A stretch of 39,956 bases of DNA, taken from NCBI GenBank assembly GCA_020444205.1, contig JAHLLJ010000021.1:1-39956 (forward strand), given 5' to 3'. Position numbers and translations under genes: made by a program. Shown one piece after another: positions 1-8,143 of this stretch (the first letter of the stretch is position 1; every line of letters starts with the position of its first letter). This DNA comes from Deltaproteobacteria bacterium (lineage in GTDB: Bacteria > Desulfobacterota > Desulfarculia > Desulfarculales > Desulfarculaceae). The notes below the pieces were generated by a model. The model was not told the DNA's origin, made no database searches, and worked only from the letters and a program-made list of their open reading frames with translations.

Positions 1-1
1 C

Positions 2-505
2 ACGGTCAAGAAGGTCATGGTCAACTCGGCGGTCACCAGCGCCACCCTGTTGATAATCGTGGCCGGGGCCACCTGTTTCGGCCGCTACCTAACCATGGAG
101 GCCATCCCCAGCAAGATATCCGAGGCGGTGGTCAGCTCCATCACCCAGCCCTGGATATTCCTGCTGACCATCAACGTCCTGCTGCTGATCATCGGCATGT
201 TCATGGACATCATCAGCGCCACCTTGATCCTGGGCCCCATCTTCCTGCCTATGCTGGACAGCTACGGGATCAACGCGGTGCACTTCGGTCTGTTGATGAC
301 CGTGAACCTGGCCATCGGCTACTGCACCCCGCCATTGGGGGTGAGCCTGTACATAACAGGAGCACTGGTCAACCGAGATTTACTTTACGTGTCACGGGCG
401 GTCGCGCCCTGGCTGGCCATTCAGATCGGAGTGCTTTTGCTCATGACCTATTGGCCCGACGCGGTGCTGTGGCTGCCTCGCCTGATGGGCTGGAACGTGG
501 ATTAA
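2..505 (+). CDS. TRAP transporter large permease (DctM), C-terminal part
   Basis: This is the C-terminal 167 residues of a DctM/TRAP-T large membrane subunit; the reading frame is open to the window edge, so the gene starts upstream. The visible part has at least four hydrophobic segments and the family's signature NLAIGYCTPPLG (about residues 103-114 of the visible part), followed by the last helix. DctM forms the Na+-coupled substrate channel that works with a small DctQ subunit and a periplasmic DctP binding protein, usually for organic acids. The partner genes should lie just to the left; substrate cannot be read from this fragment. A strong terminator follows 24 bases after the stop, so this is the last gene of its operon. 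The family call is secure. Confidence 0.93.
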   Translation, partial: TVKKVMVNSAVTSATLLIIVAGATCFGRYLTMEAIPSKISEAVVSSITQPWIFLLTINVLLLIIGMFMDIISATLILGPIFLPMLDSYGINAVHFGLLMTVNLAIGYCTPPLGVSLYITGALVNRDLLYVSRAVAPWLAIQIGVLLLMTYWPDAVLWLPRLMGWNVD

Positions 506-528
506 AAGCTCCGTTACCCGAACAACCC

Positions 529-564
529 GCGCCCGCCGGTTATCCCGGCGGGCGCTTTATTTTT
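529..564 (+). terminator. rho-independent terminator after the TRAP permease
   Basis: An 11-bp perfect GC-rich stem (GCGCCCGCCGG / CCGGCGGGCGC) with a 5-base loop is followed by TTTATTTTT. It lies 24 bases after the permease stop codon. Confidence 0.9.
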
Positions 565-671
565 GCCGCAAGGCTTGGCCGTCCCTGCTGTTGGAGCGCG
601 CCTACCTGGCATGGCCTTCCGGCTCGCCCACAGCTTGGCCGCCGCCCGCGTTCCCCGCACGCTCGCGCCAA

Positions 672-700
672 CAAAAAAGGCCGCTCCCGTGGGAGCGGCC
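672..700 (-). terminator. rho-independent terminator for the MltD-like gene
   Basis: Read on the minus strand, GGCCGCTCCC pairs with GGGAGCGGCC and is followed by six Ts, 25 bases beyond the stop of the leftward transglycosylase gene. Confidence 0.85.
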
Positions 701-724
701 TTGTGATGTGCTTTTAATTTACGT

Positions 725-2341
725 CTAGCGCTTGACGGTCAGCTTATCGCCGGGGGCGATGGCGCTGGAGCGCAGGTTGTTCCAGCGCTTGAGCTGGTTG
801 GGGGTCACGCCATAGCGGCGGCCGATGGTCCAGAGGTTGTCGCCCCGGCGCACCACGTAAATCACATGACCGGTGGAGGTGTCCACCCTGCCCTCGGCCT
901 TGGCGCTGGGCACGTAAAGCACCAGGTGTTGGCCTGGCTTCAGGCGGCTGCTGCGGCGGCCGTTCCAGCGCAGGATGTCGCGCCAGTTGATGTTGTAGGA
1001 GCGGGCAATGTGCCACATGGTGTCGCCGCGCCTGACGGTGTGGTGAATCTTGCGAGTGCCCCTGGGGCTGCTGGCCAAGGTGCGGTGGGTTCGCGGATTG
1101 GAATGCCGGGCGACCCGGGTGGAGCGGGAGCCGCTTCCGGGCGGTACCACCACTTTTTGGCCGATCCGCAGGCGGCGGGGGTTCAGGTTGGGGTTCATGG
1201 CCATCAAGTCCCTGAGCCCCACACCATGAATCCTGGCGATGCGCCCCAGGGTGTCGCCCCGGTGCACCCGCACGGTGATGGCACCCACCCTGGCCTTGCG
1301 CTGGCGCAACGGCAGCTTGGCATAAGCCGTCTCAAAGGAGGCCTTTTTGCCCGGCGGTATACGCAGGGCGTACATGCCCCTGGTGGGGGGAACCGCCCAG
1401 CGGCGCAGCTCGGGGTTCAGGTCGTTAAGCTCCCGGGACTTGATTCCCGCCAACTTGGCCGCCACGCCCAGGGAGGTCCCCGGGTGTACCTTCACCACGT
1501 CATACTTAAGAGGCTCTTGGTATTTGATATCGGTAAAGCCGTACTTCTCCGGTTCCTTGGCGATGAGCGCCGCGGCGATCATCTTGGGAACATACTGACG
1601 GGTTTCACGCTTTAGGTAATAGCGCCGTCCCTGGCTGATGGACCAGAAATTGTCCGCCTTGTAGCGCTTGAGGGCCCGGCGAATCTTGCCCTCCCCGGCG
1701 TTGTAGGCCGCGGCGGCCAGATACCAGGAGCCGAACTCCTCATGCAGGTCCTTCAGGTAGTTGGCCGCGGCGTGGGTGGCCTTCACCGGGTCGCGGCGCT
1801 CGTCCACCCAGTAGTTGATGGTCAGGCCGTAGCGCTTGCCCGTACCCCGGATGAATTGCCAGGGGCCCACCGCGTGGGCCCGGGAATAGGCCTGGCAGGA
1901 GAAGCCGCTCTCGATGAGGGCCAGGTAGACCATGTCCTCGGGCAGGCCGTGCTCTTTTAAGATGGCCCGCATCATGGGCAGATAGCGGCCCGAACGGGAC
2001 AGCCATATGCGGAAGCGCTTGGGCACCCGGGTCTGGAAGTAATCGATGAAATACTCCACCCGGGAGTTGATGACGATGGGAATGTCGTAGGTGACGGTCT
2101 CCGGCTCGTCCGGCTGGGCAGCCGGCTGCTTCTTCTCGGTGACCATCTCCTTTTCGCCCAGGTCCCTGAGCTCCTGAGCCACCTTGGCGGATATTTCCTC
2201 CTGCGGCGGCTTGAGGGGTTTGGCAGTGAGAACCACTGGTTTGGAGGGACCGGTCTGGCTGGTTTGGGAGGAAGTGGTGGCGCAGCCGGCGGCGGCCAGC
2301 AGGGCCAAGCAGGCAACGGCTAAAACTGATTTCAAATGCAT
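725..2341 (-). CDS. mltD: MltD-like membrane-bound lytic transglycosylase with LysM repeats
   Basis: A 538-residue lipoprotein that should cleave the MurNAc-GlcNAc bond of peptidoglycan. From the chosen ATG at 2341 it has an export signal with lipobox LAAAGC (lipidated Cys about residue 20). A family 1 SLT domain follows, with catalytic Glu in ALIESGF (about residue 144) and the AVGPWQFI motif, then one degenerate and three clear LysM domains in the C-terminal 200 residues (RGDTL, RGDTM and RGDNL starts). The frame extends upstream to an ATG at 2380, but that start has no ribosome site and would bury the signal peptide. Domain order matches E. coli MltD, which carries two LysM; copy number varies in the family. 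It is transcribed alone, away from the DsbD-like gene, and ends at its own terminator. Confidence 0.92.
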   Translation of the reverse strand: MHLKSVLAVACLALLAAAGCATTSSQTSQTGPSKPVVLTAKPLKPPQEEISAKVAQELRDLGEKEMVTEKKQPAAQPDEPETVTYDIPIVINSRVEYFIDYFQTRVPKRFRIWLSRSGRYLPMMRAILKEHGLPEDMVYLALIESGFSCQAYSRAHAVGPWQFIRGTGKRYGLTINYWVDERRDPVKATHAAANYLKDLHEEFGSWYLAAAAYNAGEGKIRRALKRYKADNFWSISQGRRYYLKRETRQYVPKMIAAALIAKEPEKYGFTDIKYQEPLKYDVVKVHPGTSLGVAAKLAGIKSRELNDLNPELRRWAVPPTRGMYALRIPPGKKASFETAYAKLPLRQRKARVGAITVRVHRGDTLGRIARIHGVGLRDLMAMNPNLNPRRLRIGQKVVVPPGSGSRSTRVARHSNPRTHRTLASSPRGTRKIHHTVRRGDTMWHIARSYNINWRDILRWNGRRSSRLKPGQHLVLYVPSAKAEGRVDTSTGHVIYVVRRGDNLWTIGRRYGVTPNQLKRWNNLRSSAIAPGDKLTVKR

Positions 2342-2407
2342 ACATCCATCCGCTGGAGCGCAATTAATACGCCCAAACATATTTGGGCTAAGATAGCAGA
2401 GCTGGGC

Positions 2408-2435
2408 TTGTCTGTAAAGTGCCTGTTTATATAAA
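2408..2435 (+). promoter_or_regulatory. possible sigma70-type promoter for the DsbD-like gene
   Basis: TTGTCT, 16-base spacer, TATAAA in the divergent intergenic space, about 120 bases before the start at 2554. The match is partial and unsupported by other data. Confidence 0.25.
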
Positions 2436-2553
2436 CGTTTGCGTCACCCCGTCCCTTGGAATTATATGGTTTGACCCCCTGGCCGGCCTCGGGTATTTTT
2501 TTAGACGCGAGGGGATGACGATTACACCCTTCCCGGGAGCTTAATTCAGCATA

Positions 2554-3876
2554 ATGACAACATCTTCAATCCTTAAGCGGCTTGGCGCGGCTGTGGCCGT
2601 CCTTGCGGTGTCCTCCCCTGCCATGGCCCTGGCCGCGGGCGGGCCCGCCGCCTCCGATCCCTTTGCCGGACAGAGCTTCTGGTGGGTGCTGGGGCTGGTT
2701 TTCGTGGGCGGTCTGGGGCTCAACCTCACCCCCTGCGTGTATCCCCTGATCCCCATTACCATCGGCTACTTCGGCGGACGCTCCACCGGCAAGGGCGGGC
2801 TGATCATCGATGCCCTGGCCTACTGGCTGGGCATGGCCATCATGTACGCCGCCCTGGGCAGCCTGGTGGCCCTGGGCGGAGCCTTCCTGGGAGAGGCTCT
2901 CAGCCACCCGGCGGTGATCTTGTTCCTGGTGGCGGTGCTGTTGTTCATGGCCGCCAGCATGTTCGGCCTATGGGAGCTGCGCCTGCCCGCCTCGCTCAAC
3001 AAGCTGGCCGCATCCAACCGGGCCGGGGTGCTTGGGGCGCTTATCATGGGCCTGACCTTGGGGTTGTTGGCCGCCCCTTGCGTGGGCCCTTTTGTGGTTG
3101 GGCTAATGGCCCACGTGGCCCGCGAAGGTTCGGTGGGCTATGGCCTGCTGGTGTTCTTCATCCTGGCCGCCGGCCTGGGCCTGCCCCTGGCGGTGTTGGC
3201 CGCCTTCAGCGGCTCCATCCAGCGCTTGCCCGGGGCGGGCGAGTGGATGATCTGGGTACGCAAATTCTTCGGCCTGGTGCTGGTCATCATGGCCATCAAC
3301 ATCGCCGAACCACTTCTGGGCGCGGGCCTGAGCCGCTGGCTGATGATCTTCACCGGCCTTATTGGGGGCATCTATCTTGGCTTCTTGGAAAAAAGCGGCA
3401 AAGGAGGCTTCGTGAGTTTCAAGCGTGTGATAGGCATAATCATCCTTGCCGCGGCTGCCAGCTTCTGGTGGTTCTGGACCCCGGGCGGCGCTCCGGACAA
3501 GACCGCCTGGGTGCACTTCAGCCCACAGGTGTTGCAGGAGGCCCAGGCCCAGAACAAGCCGGTGGTTCTTTTCTTCACCGCCGACTGGTGCAACCCCTGC
3601 AAGAAGCTCAAAAGCGAAACCTTGCCTCAGCCGGAGGTGCAGAAGCTGCTGGCCCACTTCGTGCCGGTCAAGGCCGACTTCACCAGCGACCCGGGCCCGG
3701 AGGCCCAAAACCTGATGCGCCAGTACCGGGTGCGGGGGGTGCCCACCATGATCTTCCTGGACGGCCAGGGCAATGAAATAAGCGAAAGCCGCATGGTGGG
3801 CTTTGTCCCGCCGGAGCGTTTCATACCTTTACTTAAAATGGCGGTGGCCCGCACTTCGGCCTCGCCGGGGAGTTAG
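2554..3876 (+). CDS. DsbD-like thiol:disulfide interchange protein lacking the alpha domain
   Basis: A 440-residue inner-membrane protein that should carry reducing equivalents from cytoplasmic thioredoxin to the periplasm. A signal-like N-terminus (residues 1-28) leads to a CcdA/DsbD-beta membrane core with about eight helices and its two paired cysteines, in NLTPC (C61) and AAPC (C176). The C-terminal thioredoxin (gamma) domain has the active site WCNPC (C346, C349). E. coli DsbD is about 565 residues because it also has an N-terminal alpha domain of roughly 120 residues that hands electrons to DsbC/CcmG. That domain is absent here, so the protein resembles the short DsbD forms. The start is weakly supported, since GGGAG lies 14 bases upstream. 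It is followed four bases after its stop by the deaminase-like gene, suggesting co-transcription. Confidence 0.9.
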   Translation: MTTSSILKRLGAAVAVLAVSSPAMALAAGGPAASDPFAGQSFWWVLGLVFVGGLGLNLTPCVYPLIPITIGYFGGRSTGKGGLIIDALAYWLGMAIMYAALGSLVALGGAFLGEALSHPAVILFLVAVLLFMAASMFGLWELRLPASLNKLAASNRAGVLGALIMGLTLGLLAAPCVGPFVVGLMAHVAREGSVGYGLLVFFILAAGLGLPLAVLAAFSGSIQRLPGAGEWMIWVRKFFGLVLVIMAINIAEPLLGAGLSRWLMIFTGLIGGIYLGFLEKSGKGGFVSFKRVIGIIILAAAASFWWFWTPGGAPDKTAWVHFSPQVLQEAQAQNKPVVLFFTADWCNPCKKLKSETLPQPEVQKLLAHFVPVKADFTSDPGPEAQNLMRQYRVRGVPTMIFLDGQGNEISESRMVGFVPPERFIPLLKMAVARTSASPGS

Positions 3877-3879
3877 TAC

Positions 3880-5655
3880 ATGGCCTTCCACCCGCGTCTC
3901 CTGGAGCCTGCCGAGGTAACCCGTCTAACCCAGGTAGCTTTGGGGGTAGAAGCGGCCGACGCCGTGATTCGCCGGGCAAGGGTGGTCAACGTCTTTGATT
4001 ACAGCATCAGTGAACCCATCAGCGTGGCCCTGGCCCTGGGCCGGGTGGCCGCCCTGGGCGAGGAAGCCCCGGGCTGGCTGGGCCCGGACACCAAGGTGTT
4101 CGACGCGGCCGAAAGCTATCTCATCCCCGGCCTGATCGACGCCCACACCCACCTGGACTCCATCTTCGAACTGGGGCCCTTTGCCGAGCAGGCATTGGCC
4201 AGCGGCAACACCACCGCCGTCAGCGAGATGGCCATGATGGCCGGGGCCTGGGGCATCGAGGGCCTGTGGCACTTCATCCGCGCGGCCCAGGCCTCACCCC
4301 AGCGGGTGTTTCTCACCGCCCCACCCCTGGTGCCGCCCTTCCCCCAGTGGGAAACCAGCGCCGGGCTAGACCGCGAAGGCTTCCAGGAAATTCTGGAGCA
4401 TCCCGCCTGCCTGGGGGTTGGCGAAACTTACTGGCCGGCCATCACCAGCGGCGAGGAGCGGGCGGCCATCAACTACGCCCAGGCCATGGCTCTGGGCAAA
4501 CGCCTGGAAGGCCACGCCGCCGGGGCCCGGGGGCACCGGCTCATGGCCTATGCCGCCGCCGGCACCACCAGCTGTCACGAATCCATCTCCGGCGAGGACG
4601 CGGCCCAACGCCTGGCCCTGGGCCTGGCGGTGCAGGTGCGCGAGGGTTTCGTGCGCAGGGAGATGGCCGAGGTGGTGCCCACTCTGGCCGCCCTGCCCGA
4701 GAGCGGCCAGGTGATGCTGGTCACCGACCTGGCTGAGTTCGAGGACCTCATGTCCTGGGGGGCCATGAATCCTCTTCTGGCGCGGGCGGTGAAGCTGGGC
4801 GTGGAGCCCGCCCGGGCAGTGGCCTGGTGCAGCCTCAACCCGGCGCGTTACTTCGGCCTGGAGCGCCTGGGCGCGGTGGCCCCCGGCTGGGTGGCCGACC
4901 TGGTGCTGGTGGCCGACCTCAAGGAGTTTCGCGCCCAGCAGGTATGGTTGGAAGGCCGCCAGGTGGCCGAAAGCGGCAAGCTCACCGTGCCGGCCCCGGC
5001 TTTTGCCTACCCGCCCGAAGCCATGCAGACCATGCAGTGCCCTCCCCTGAAGCCCTCGGACTTCGCGGTGAGCGCCCAGGGCGACAAGGCGGTGGTCCGG
5101 GTGGTGGAGGCCAAGGACGCCACCATCACCCAGGAGGGAGAGGCCACCCTGTCCATTGTGGAGGGCAACGTGCGCCCCGACCCGGACCAGGGAATAGTGA
5201 AGATCGCCCAGATCAACCGCCAGAGCCCGGAGCTCAAGATGGCCGTGGGCTTTGCCCGGGGCTGGGGCCTGAGCCAGGGCGCCCTGGCCAGCACCGTGAT
5301 CTGGGACACCACCAACATCTTCGTGGCCGGAGCCAGCGAACAGGAAATGGCCGTGGCCGCCGAGGCGGTGCGGGCCATGGGCGGCGGCTGGGCCGTGGCC
5401 CGGGGCGAAGAGGTGGTGGCCTCTCTGCCCCTGCCGGTGGCGGGCATCATCTGCACCCTGCCCTTCCCCGAGATTCAGCGCACCGCCGAGACCTGCCGCG
5501 AGGCACTAAAGGAAATGGGCTGCCCCTTGCCCCGGCCCTTTTTGACCGCCCAGACCTTTTGCTTCACCGGCCTGCCCTTTATCCGCCTCACCGATAAGGG
5601 CTTGGTAGACATCCGCAAGCGGCAATTCGTGGAGGTGGTCAAGTCTTGCGCCTAA
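3880..5655 (+). CDS. adenine deaminase-family amidohydrolase
   Basis: A 591-residue protein with the two-part layout of Ade: an amidohydrolase TIM-barrel with flanking beta domain, then the adenine-deaminase C-terminal domain (from about residue 400). The metal-binding HxH is in GLIDAHTHLDS (about residues 85-95), and a further metal/active-site segment is EGHAAGARGH. True Ade enzymes deaminate adenine to hypoxanthine. Several landmark motifs differ from those I remember for Ade: HTH instead of HVH, and TDLAEFEDL where Ade normally has TDD. A paralogue with another purine-like substrate is therefore possible. The start ATG at 3880 has GGGGAG eight bases upstream. The next gene begins ten bases before this stop. 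Confidence 0.78.
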   Translation: MAFHPRLLEPAEVTRLTQVALGVEAADAVIRRARVVNVFDYSISEPISVALALGRVAALGEEAPGWLGPDTKVFDAAESYLIPGLIDAHTHLDSIFELGPFAEQALASGNTTAVSEMAMMAGAWGIEGLWHFIRAAQASPQRVFLTAPPLVPPFPQWETSAGLDREGFQEILEHPACLGVGETYWPAITSGEERAAINYAQAMALGKRLEGHAAGARGHRLMAYAAAGTTSCHESISGEDAAQRLALGLAVQVREGFVRREMAEVVPTLAALPESGQVMLVTDLAEFEDLMSWGAMNPLLARAVKLGVEPARAVAWCSLNPARYFGLERLGAVAPGWVADLVLVADLKEFRAQQVWLEGRQVAESGKLTVPAPAFAYPPEAMQTMQCPPLKPSDFAVSAQGDKAVVRVVEAKDATITQEGEATLSIVEGNVRPDPDQGIVKIAQINRQSPELKMAVGFARGWGLSQGALASTVIWDTTNIFVAGASEQEMAVAAEAVRAMGGGWAVARGEEVVASLPLPVAGIICTLPFPEIQRTAETCREALKEMGCPLPRPFLTAQTFCFTGLPFIRLTDKGLVDIRKRQFVEVVKSCA

Positions 5656-6872
5656 AAGCTCTGCGCCTGACCGCAACCCTGCTGTTGGTCCTGCTGGCCG
5701 CCGCGCCCGCGGTGGCCTTCACTGTGGCGGGCAAAGTGGTGGGGCCCACGGGCCGGCCCGTGGCTGGGGCCTACATCAGCGATGGAGTGAGTATCGCCCG
5801 CAGTGGACCGGAAGGAGCCTTCAGCCTGGAGAGCCGTCCGGGCCGGGTGTTGGCCCTCACCGCCCCACCGGGGATGGGCGACGGTCCCCGCTGGTGGTGG
5901 CCCGTGGAGCAGGCGGCTAAAAGCAAGGCGTTTCGCCTGAGCGCCGAGCCGGGGCCAAGCCGGGACCGCCTGCCCCTGGCGGTGCTCAGCGACCCTCATC
6001 TCTATGATGCCCAGGCCGCGCCCACTTGGTCGGGAAAGCTGGACCCCGCCGTGCCCATGCGGGCCTGGCAACACACGGTGACCGAGGTCAAGGCTCTGAA
6101 GCCCGCCCTGTGCCTGGTGCTGGGCGATTTGGCCATGAACGCCGATCGTGGAAAGCCGCCTTCTGCCCGCGCCCAAATGGCCCTGGCCGGGCGGGCCGCG
6201 GCCATGTTGCCAACCCTCTGGCGGGCCTGCCCCGGCAATCACGATGTGCGCTACTCCGGAGGTCAGGTGGATTACTCCTTGTGGCGTGAGTTCCTGGGCC
6301 CGGTGCGCAGCCTCAGCTTTGTGGGGCCGGTGGCCGTGGTGCTCTTGGACAACCCCGGCATCTCCACCCGCCCTAACGGCAAGCCCCGAGAATGCGGCAT
6401 CCTGCCCCAGGAGGCCCTGGCCTGGCTCAAGGCGCTACTGGCCCTGCTGCCCGCCGACACCCCGATCATGGTGGGCAGCCACTATCCCCTGGCCTCGCCC
6501 TTGGTGGGAGTTAATCCCCTGCGCAAGGGCGCCCTGGTCAAGGCTCCTTCGCCTACCGGCCTGGGCCTGCGCAACGTGGACCAAAACGGAGCCCTGGCCA
6601 TGACCCTGCTGGCCGCCCGGCCCCTGGTGGCCCTGGTAAGCGGGCATCTGCACGCTTATAATCGCTCGGTGCTGGTGGGCCGCGACGCCGTGGTTCGCCT
6701 GTGGGGCGCTCCGGCCCTGTGCGGCCGCTGGTGGCAGGGAGATATGGACTACGGCCCGGTGAGCTTTCCCCCGGCCTATCTGCAAGGCGAGCTAGTGCAA
6801 GACAAATCCCGGGGGTGGCGGCTGGACTTGAGCCAGCAAATCATTGCACCGGTCGCGCCATCAGGCAACTAG
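5646..6872 (+). CDS. exported calcineurin-like metallophosphoesterase
   Basis: A 408-residue protein with a Sec signal (hydrophobic stretch then APAVAF, cleavage near residue 25), a short Ig-like/carboxypeptidase-regulatory domain (about 27-95) and a metallophosphoesterase domain. The full set of metal motifs is visible: DPH in LSDPHLY, GDLAMN, GNHD, GSHYP and GHLH. This predicts a periplasmic dinuclear-metal phosphodiesterase or phosphatase; the substrate is unknown. The TTG start at 5646 overlaps the deaminase-like gene by ten bases and is chosen because it is the only start giving a complete signal peptide. Overlap with the upstream gene suggests translational coupling and possibly a joint role in nucleotide scavenging, which is inference. 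Confidence 0.88.
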   Translation: MRLKALRLTATLLLVLLAAAPAVAFTVAGKVVGPTGRPVAGAYISDGVSIARSGPEGAFSLESRPGRVLALTAPPGMGDGPRWWWPVEQAAKSKAFRLSAEPGPSRDRLPLAVLSDPHLYDAQAAPTWSGKLDPAVPMRAWQHTVTEVKALKPALCLVLGDLAMNADRGKPPSARAQMALAGRAAAMLPTLWRACPGNHDVRYSGGQVDYSLWREFLGPVRSLSFVGPVAVVLLDNPGISTRPNGKPRECGILPQEALAWLKALLALLPADTPIMVGSHYPLASPLVGVNPLRKGALVKAPSPTGLGLRNVDQNGALAMTLLAARPLVALVSGHLHAYNRSVLVGRDAVVRLWGAPALCGRWWQGDMDYGPVSFPPAYLQGELVQDKSRGWRLDLSQQIIAPVAPSGN

Positions 6873-6929
6873 GGCATAGCCGCCAGCATATATCTTCTGT
6901 TAAATTAAAGACATCGGAGGTCAAAAACA

Positions 6930-7577
6930 TTGACGGGAGTTAACGACTTCGCGGTGCGCCGCCGCCGTATGGTGCAAGACCAGATCGCGGCACGCGGCAT
7001 TAGGGACCAGCGCCTGCTGGCGGTCATGCAGGATATCCCCCGCCACCTATTCATGGAGCAGGCTCTGTGGCGCCGTGCCTACGAGGACCATCCCCTGCCC
7101 ATCGGCGGCGGCCAAACCATTAGCCAGCCATTTATGGTGGCCCTGATGACTGACGCCCTGGGCCTCAACGGTACTGAAAAGGTGCTGGAGATCGGCACGG
7201 GCAGCGGCTACCAGACCGCCATCCTGGCCAAGCTGGCTGACTGGGTTTTTTCCATCGAACGCCTTCCCGAGCTCAGCCGCAAGGCCCAGCTGGTGCTGGA
7301 AGAACTCAAGCTGTTCAATGTGAACCTCATCGTGGGCGACGGCACCAAGGGCTGGCCCGAAGAAGCCCCTTACGACGCCATTATCGTAACCGCCGGAGCC
7401 CCGGTCACGCCCAGGCCCCTGGTGGAGCAGCTTGCCGAGGGCGGGCGCTTGGTGGTGCCGGTGGGCCGCAAGGGGGTACAGTCTTTGCTGCGCCTAACCC
7501 GGCGGGGCGACAAAGTCATGGAAGAAGACCTTGGCGGTTGCCGTTTTGTGGACCTGGTGGGCGAGTACGGATGGTAG
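6930..7577 (+). CDS. pcm: protein-L-isoaspartate O-methyltransferase
   Basis: A 215-residue enzyme that methylates isoaspartyl residues in aged proteins with S-adenosylmethionine, starting their repair. It shows the family hallmarks GGGQTISQPFMVALM and the SAM-binding loop EIGTGSGYQ, plus DQIAARGI near the N-terminus; length matches typical Pcm (about 210). The TTG start at 6930 is supported by TCGGAGG nine bases upstream; a GTG or ATG start further in would cut into the conserved N-terminus. The stop overlaps the start of the TIGR00725 gene, so the two are translationally coupled. The by-product SAH could be handled by the deaminase genes nearby, although they are in other operons. Confidence 0.96.
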   Translation: MTGVNDFAVRRRRMVQDQIAARGIRDQRLLAVMQDIPRHLFMEQALWRRAYEDHPLPIGGGQTISQPFMVALMTDALGLNGTEKVLEIGTGSGYQTAILAKLADWVFSIERLPELSRKAQLVLEELKLFNVNLIVGDGTKGWPEEAPYDAIIVTAGAPVTPRPLVEQLAEGGRLVVPVGRKGVQSLLRLTRRGDKVMEEDLGGCRFVDLVGEYGW

Positions 7578-8032
7578 AGGCGGCGCGGCTCATAAGCGTA
7601 ATTGGAGCGGGGGTTGCCGACCAGCGGCAAAAGCAAGACGCCTTCCAGGTGGGCGAGCTCTTGGCCCAGGCCGGATGGGGGGTGGTCTGCGGCGGGCTGT
7701 CCGGGGTAATGACCGAGGCCTGCCGGGGTTGCGCCTCGGCTGGGGGCCTCACCGTGGGCCTGTTGCCCGGCACTGAGCGTGAAGCGGCCAACCCCTGGTG
7801 CCGGGTGGTGCTGCCCACCGGCCTGGGCCAGGCGCGCAACGCCCTGGTGGTCTTGGCCGGACGGGGAGCTATCGCCATAGGCGGCGGGGGCGGCACCCTC
7901 AGCGAGATCGGCCACGCCCTCAAGGCGGGCCGCCCGGTGATAAGTTTTGGTTCTTGGCAGTTAGAGGGGGTGCCCCAGGCGGCGAACCCCGGCCAGGCGG
8001 TGGAGATGCTTTTAGGCCTGGTGGGAGGTTAA
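7571..8032 (+). CDS. TIGR00725-family Rossmann nucleotide-binding protein (LOG/MoCo-carrier-like)
   Basis: A 153-residue protein of the SLOG/lysine-decarboxylase-like superfamily. It begins with a dinucleotide-type loop (SVIGAG) and contains the superfamily signature as GGGGGTLSEIGHA (about residues 106-118), matching TIGR00725 proteins in length. Relatives include molybdenum-cofactor carrier proteins and cytokinin riboside monophosphate phosphoribohydrolases; a specific activity cannot be assigned here. The ATG at 7571 overlaps the pcm stop, and a strong terminator follows, so pcm and this gene form a two-gene operon. An upstream in-frame ATG at 7538 inside pcm is rejected because it adds residues foreign to the family. 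Confidence 0.85.
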   Translation: MVEAARLISVIGAGVADQRQKQDAFQVGELLAQAGWGVVCGGLSGVMTEACRGCASAGGLTVGLLPGTEREAANPWCRVVLPTGLGQARNALVVLAGRGAIAIGGGGGTLSEIGHALKAGRPVISFGSWQLEGVPQAANPGQAVEMLLGLVGG

Positions 8033-8070
8033 AGCTCAAATCCCAACCACTCATCCCCCGGATGAGCGCC

Positions 8071-8100
8071 ATGCCCCGCGTTGACGGGGCATTTGTATTT
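8071..8100 (+). terminator. rho-independent terminator after the pcm operon
   Basis: ATGCCCCG and CGGGGCAT form an 8-bp stem with a 6-base loop, followed by TTTGTATTT. Confidence 0.85.
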
Positions 8101-8143
8101 ATGCCATTCTTACGGCTGTTTCAGTTCTAGGGGGTTCCTCGTC

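Noticed and set aside
866-1615. Long plus-strand frame opposite the MltD-like gene
   Set aside because: Shadow of high-GC coding on the other strand; Gly/Ala/His/Gln composition without motifs. Similar antisense frames across the GC-rich half were dismissed for the same reason.
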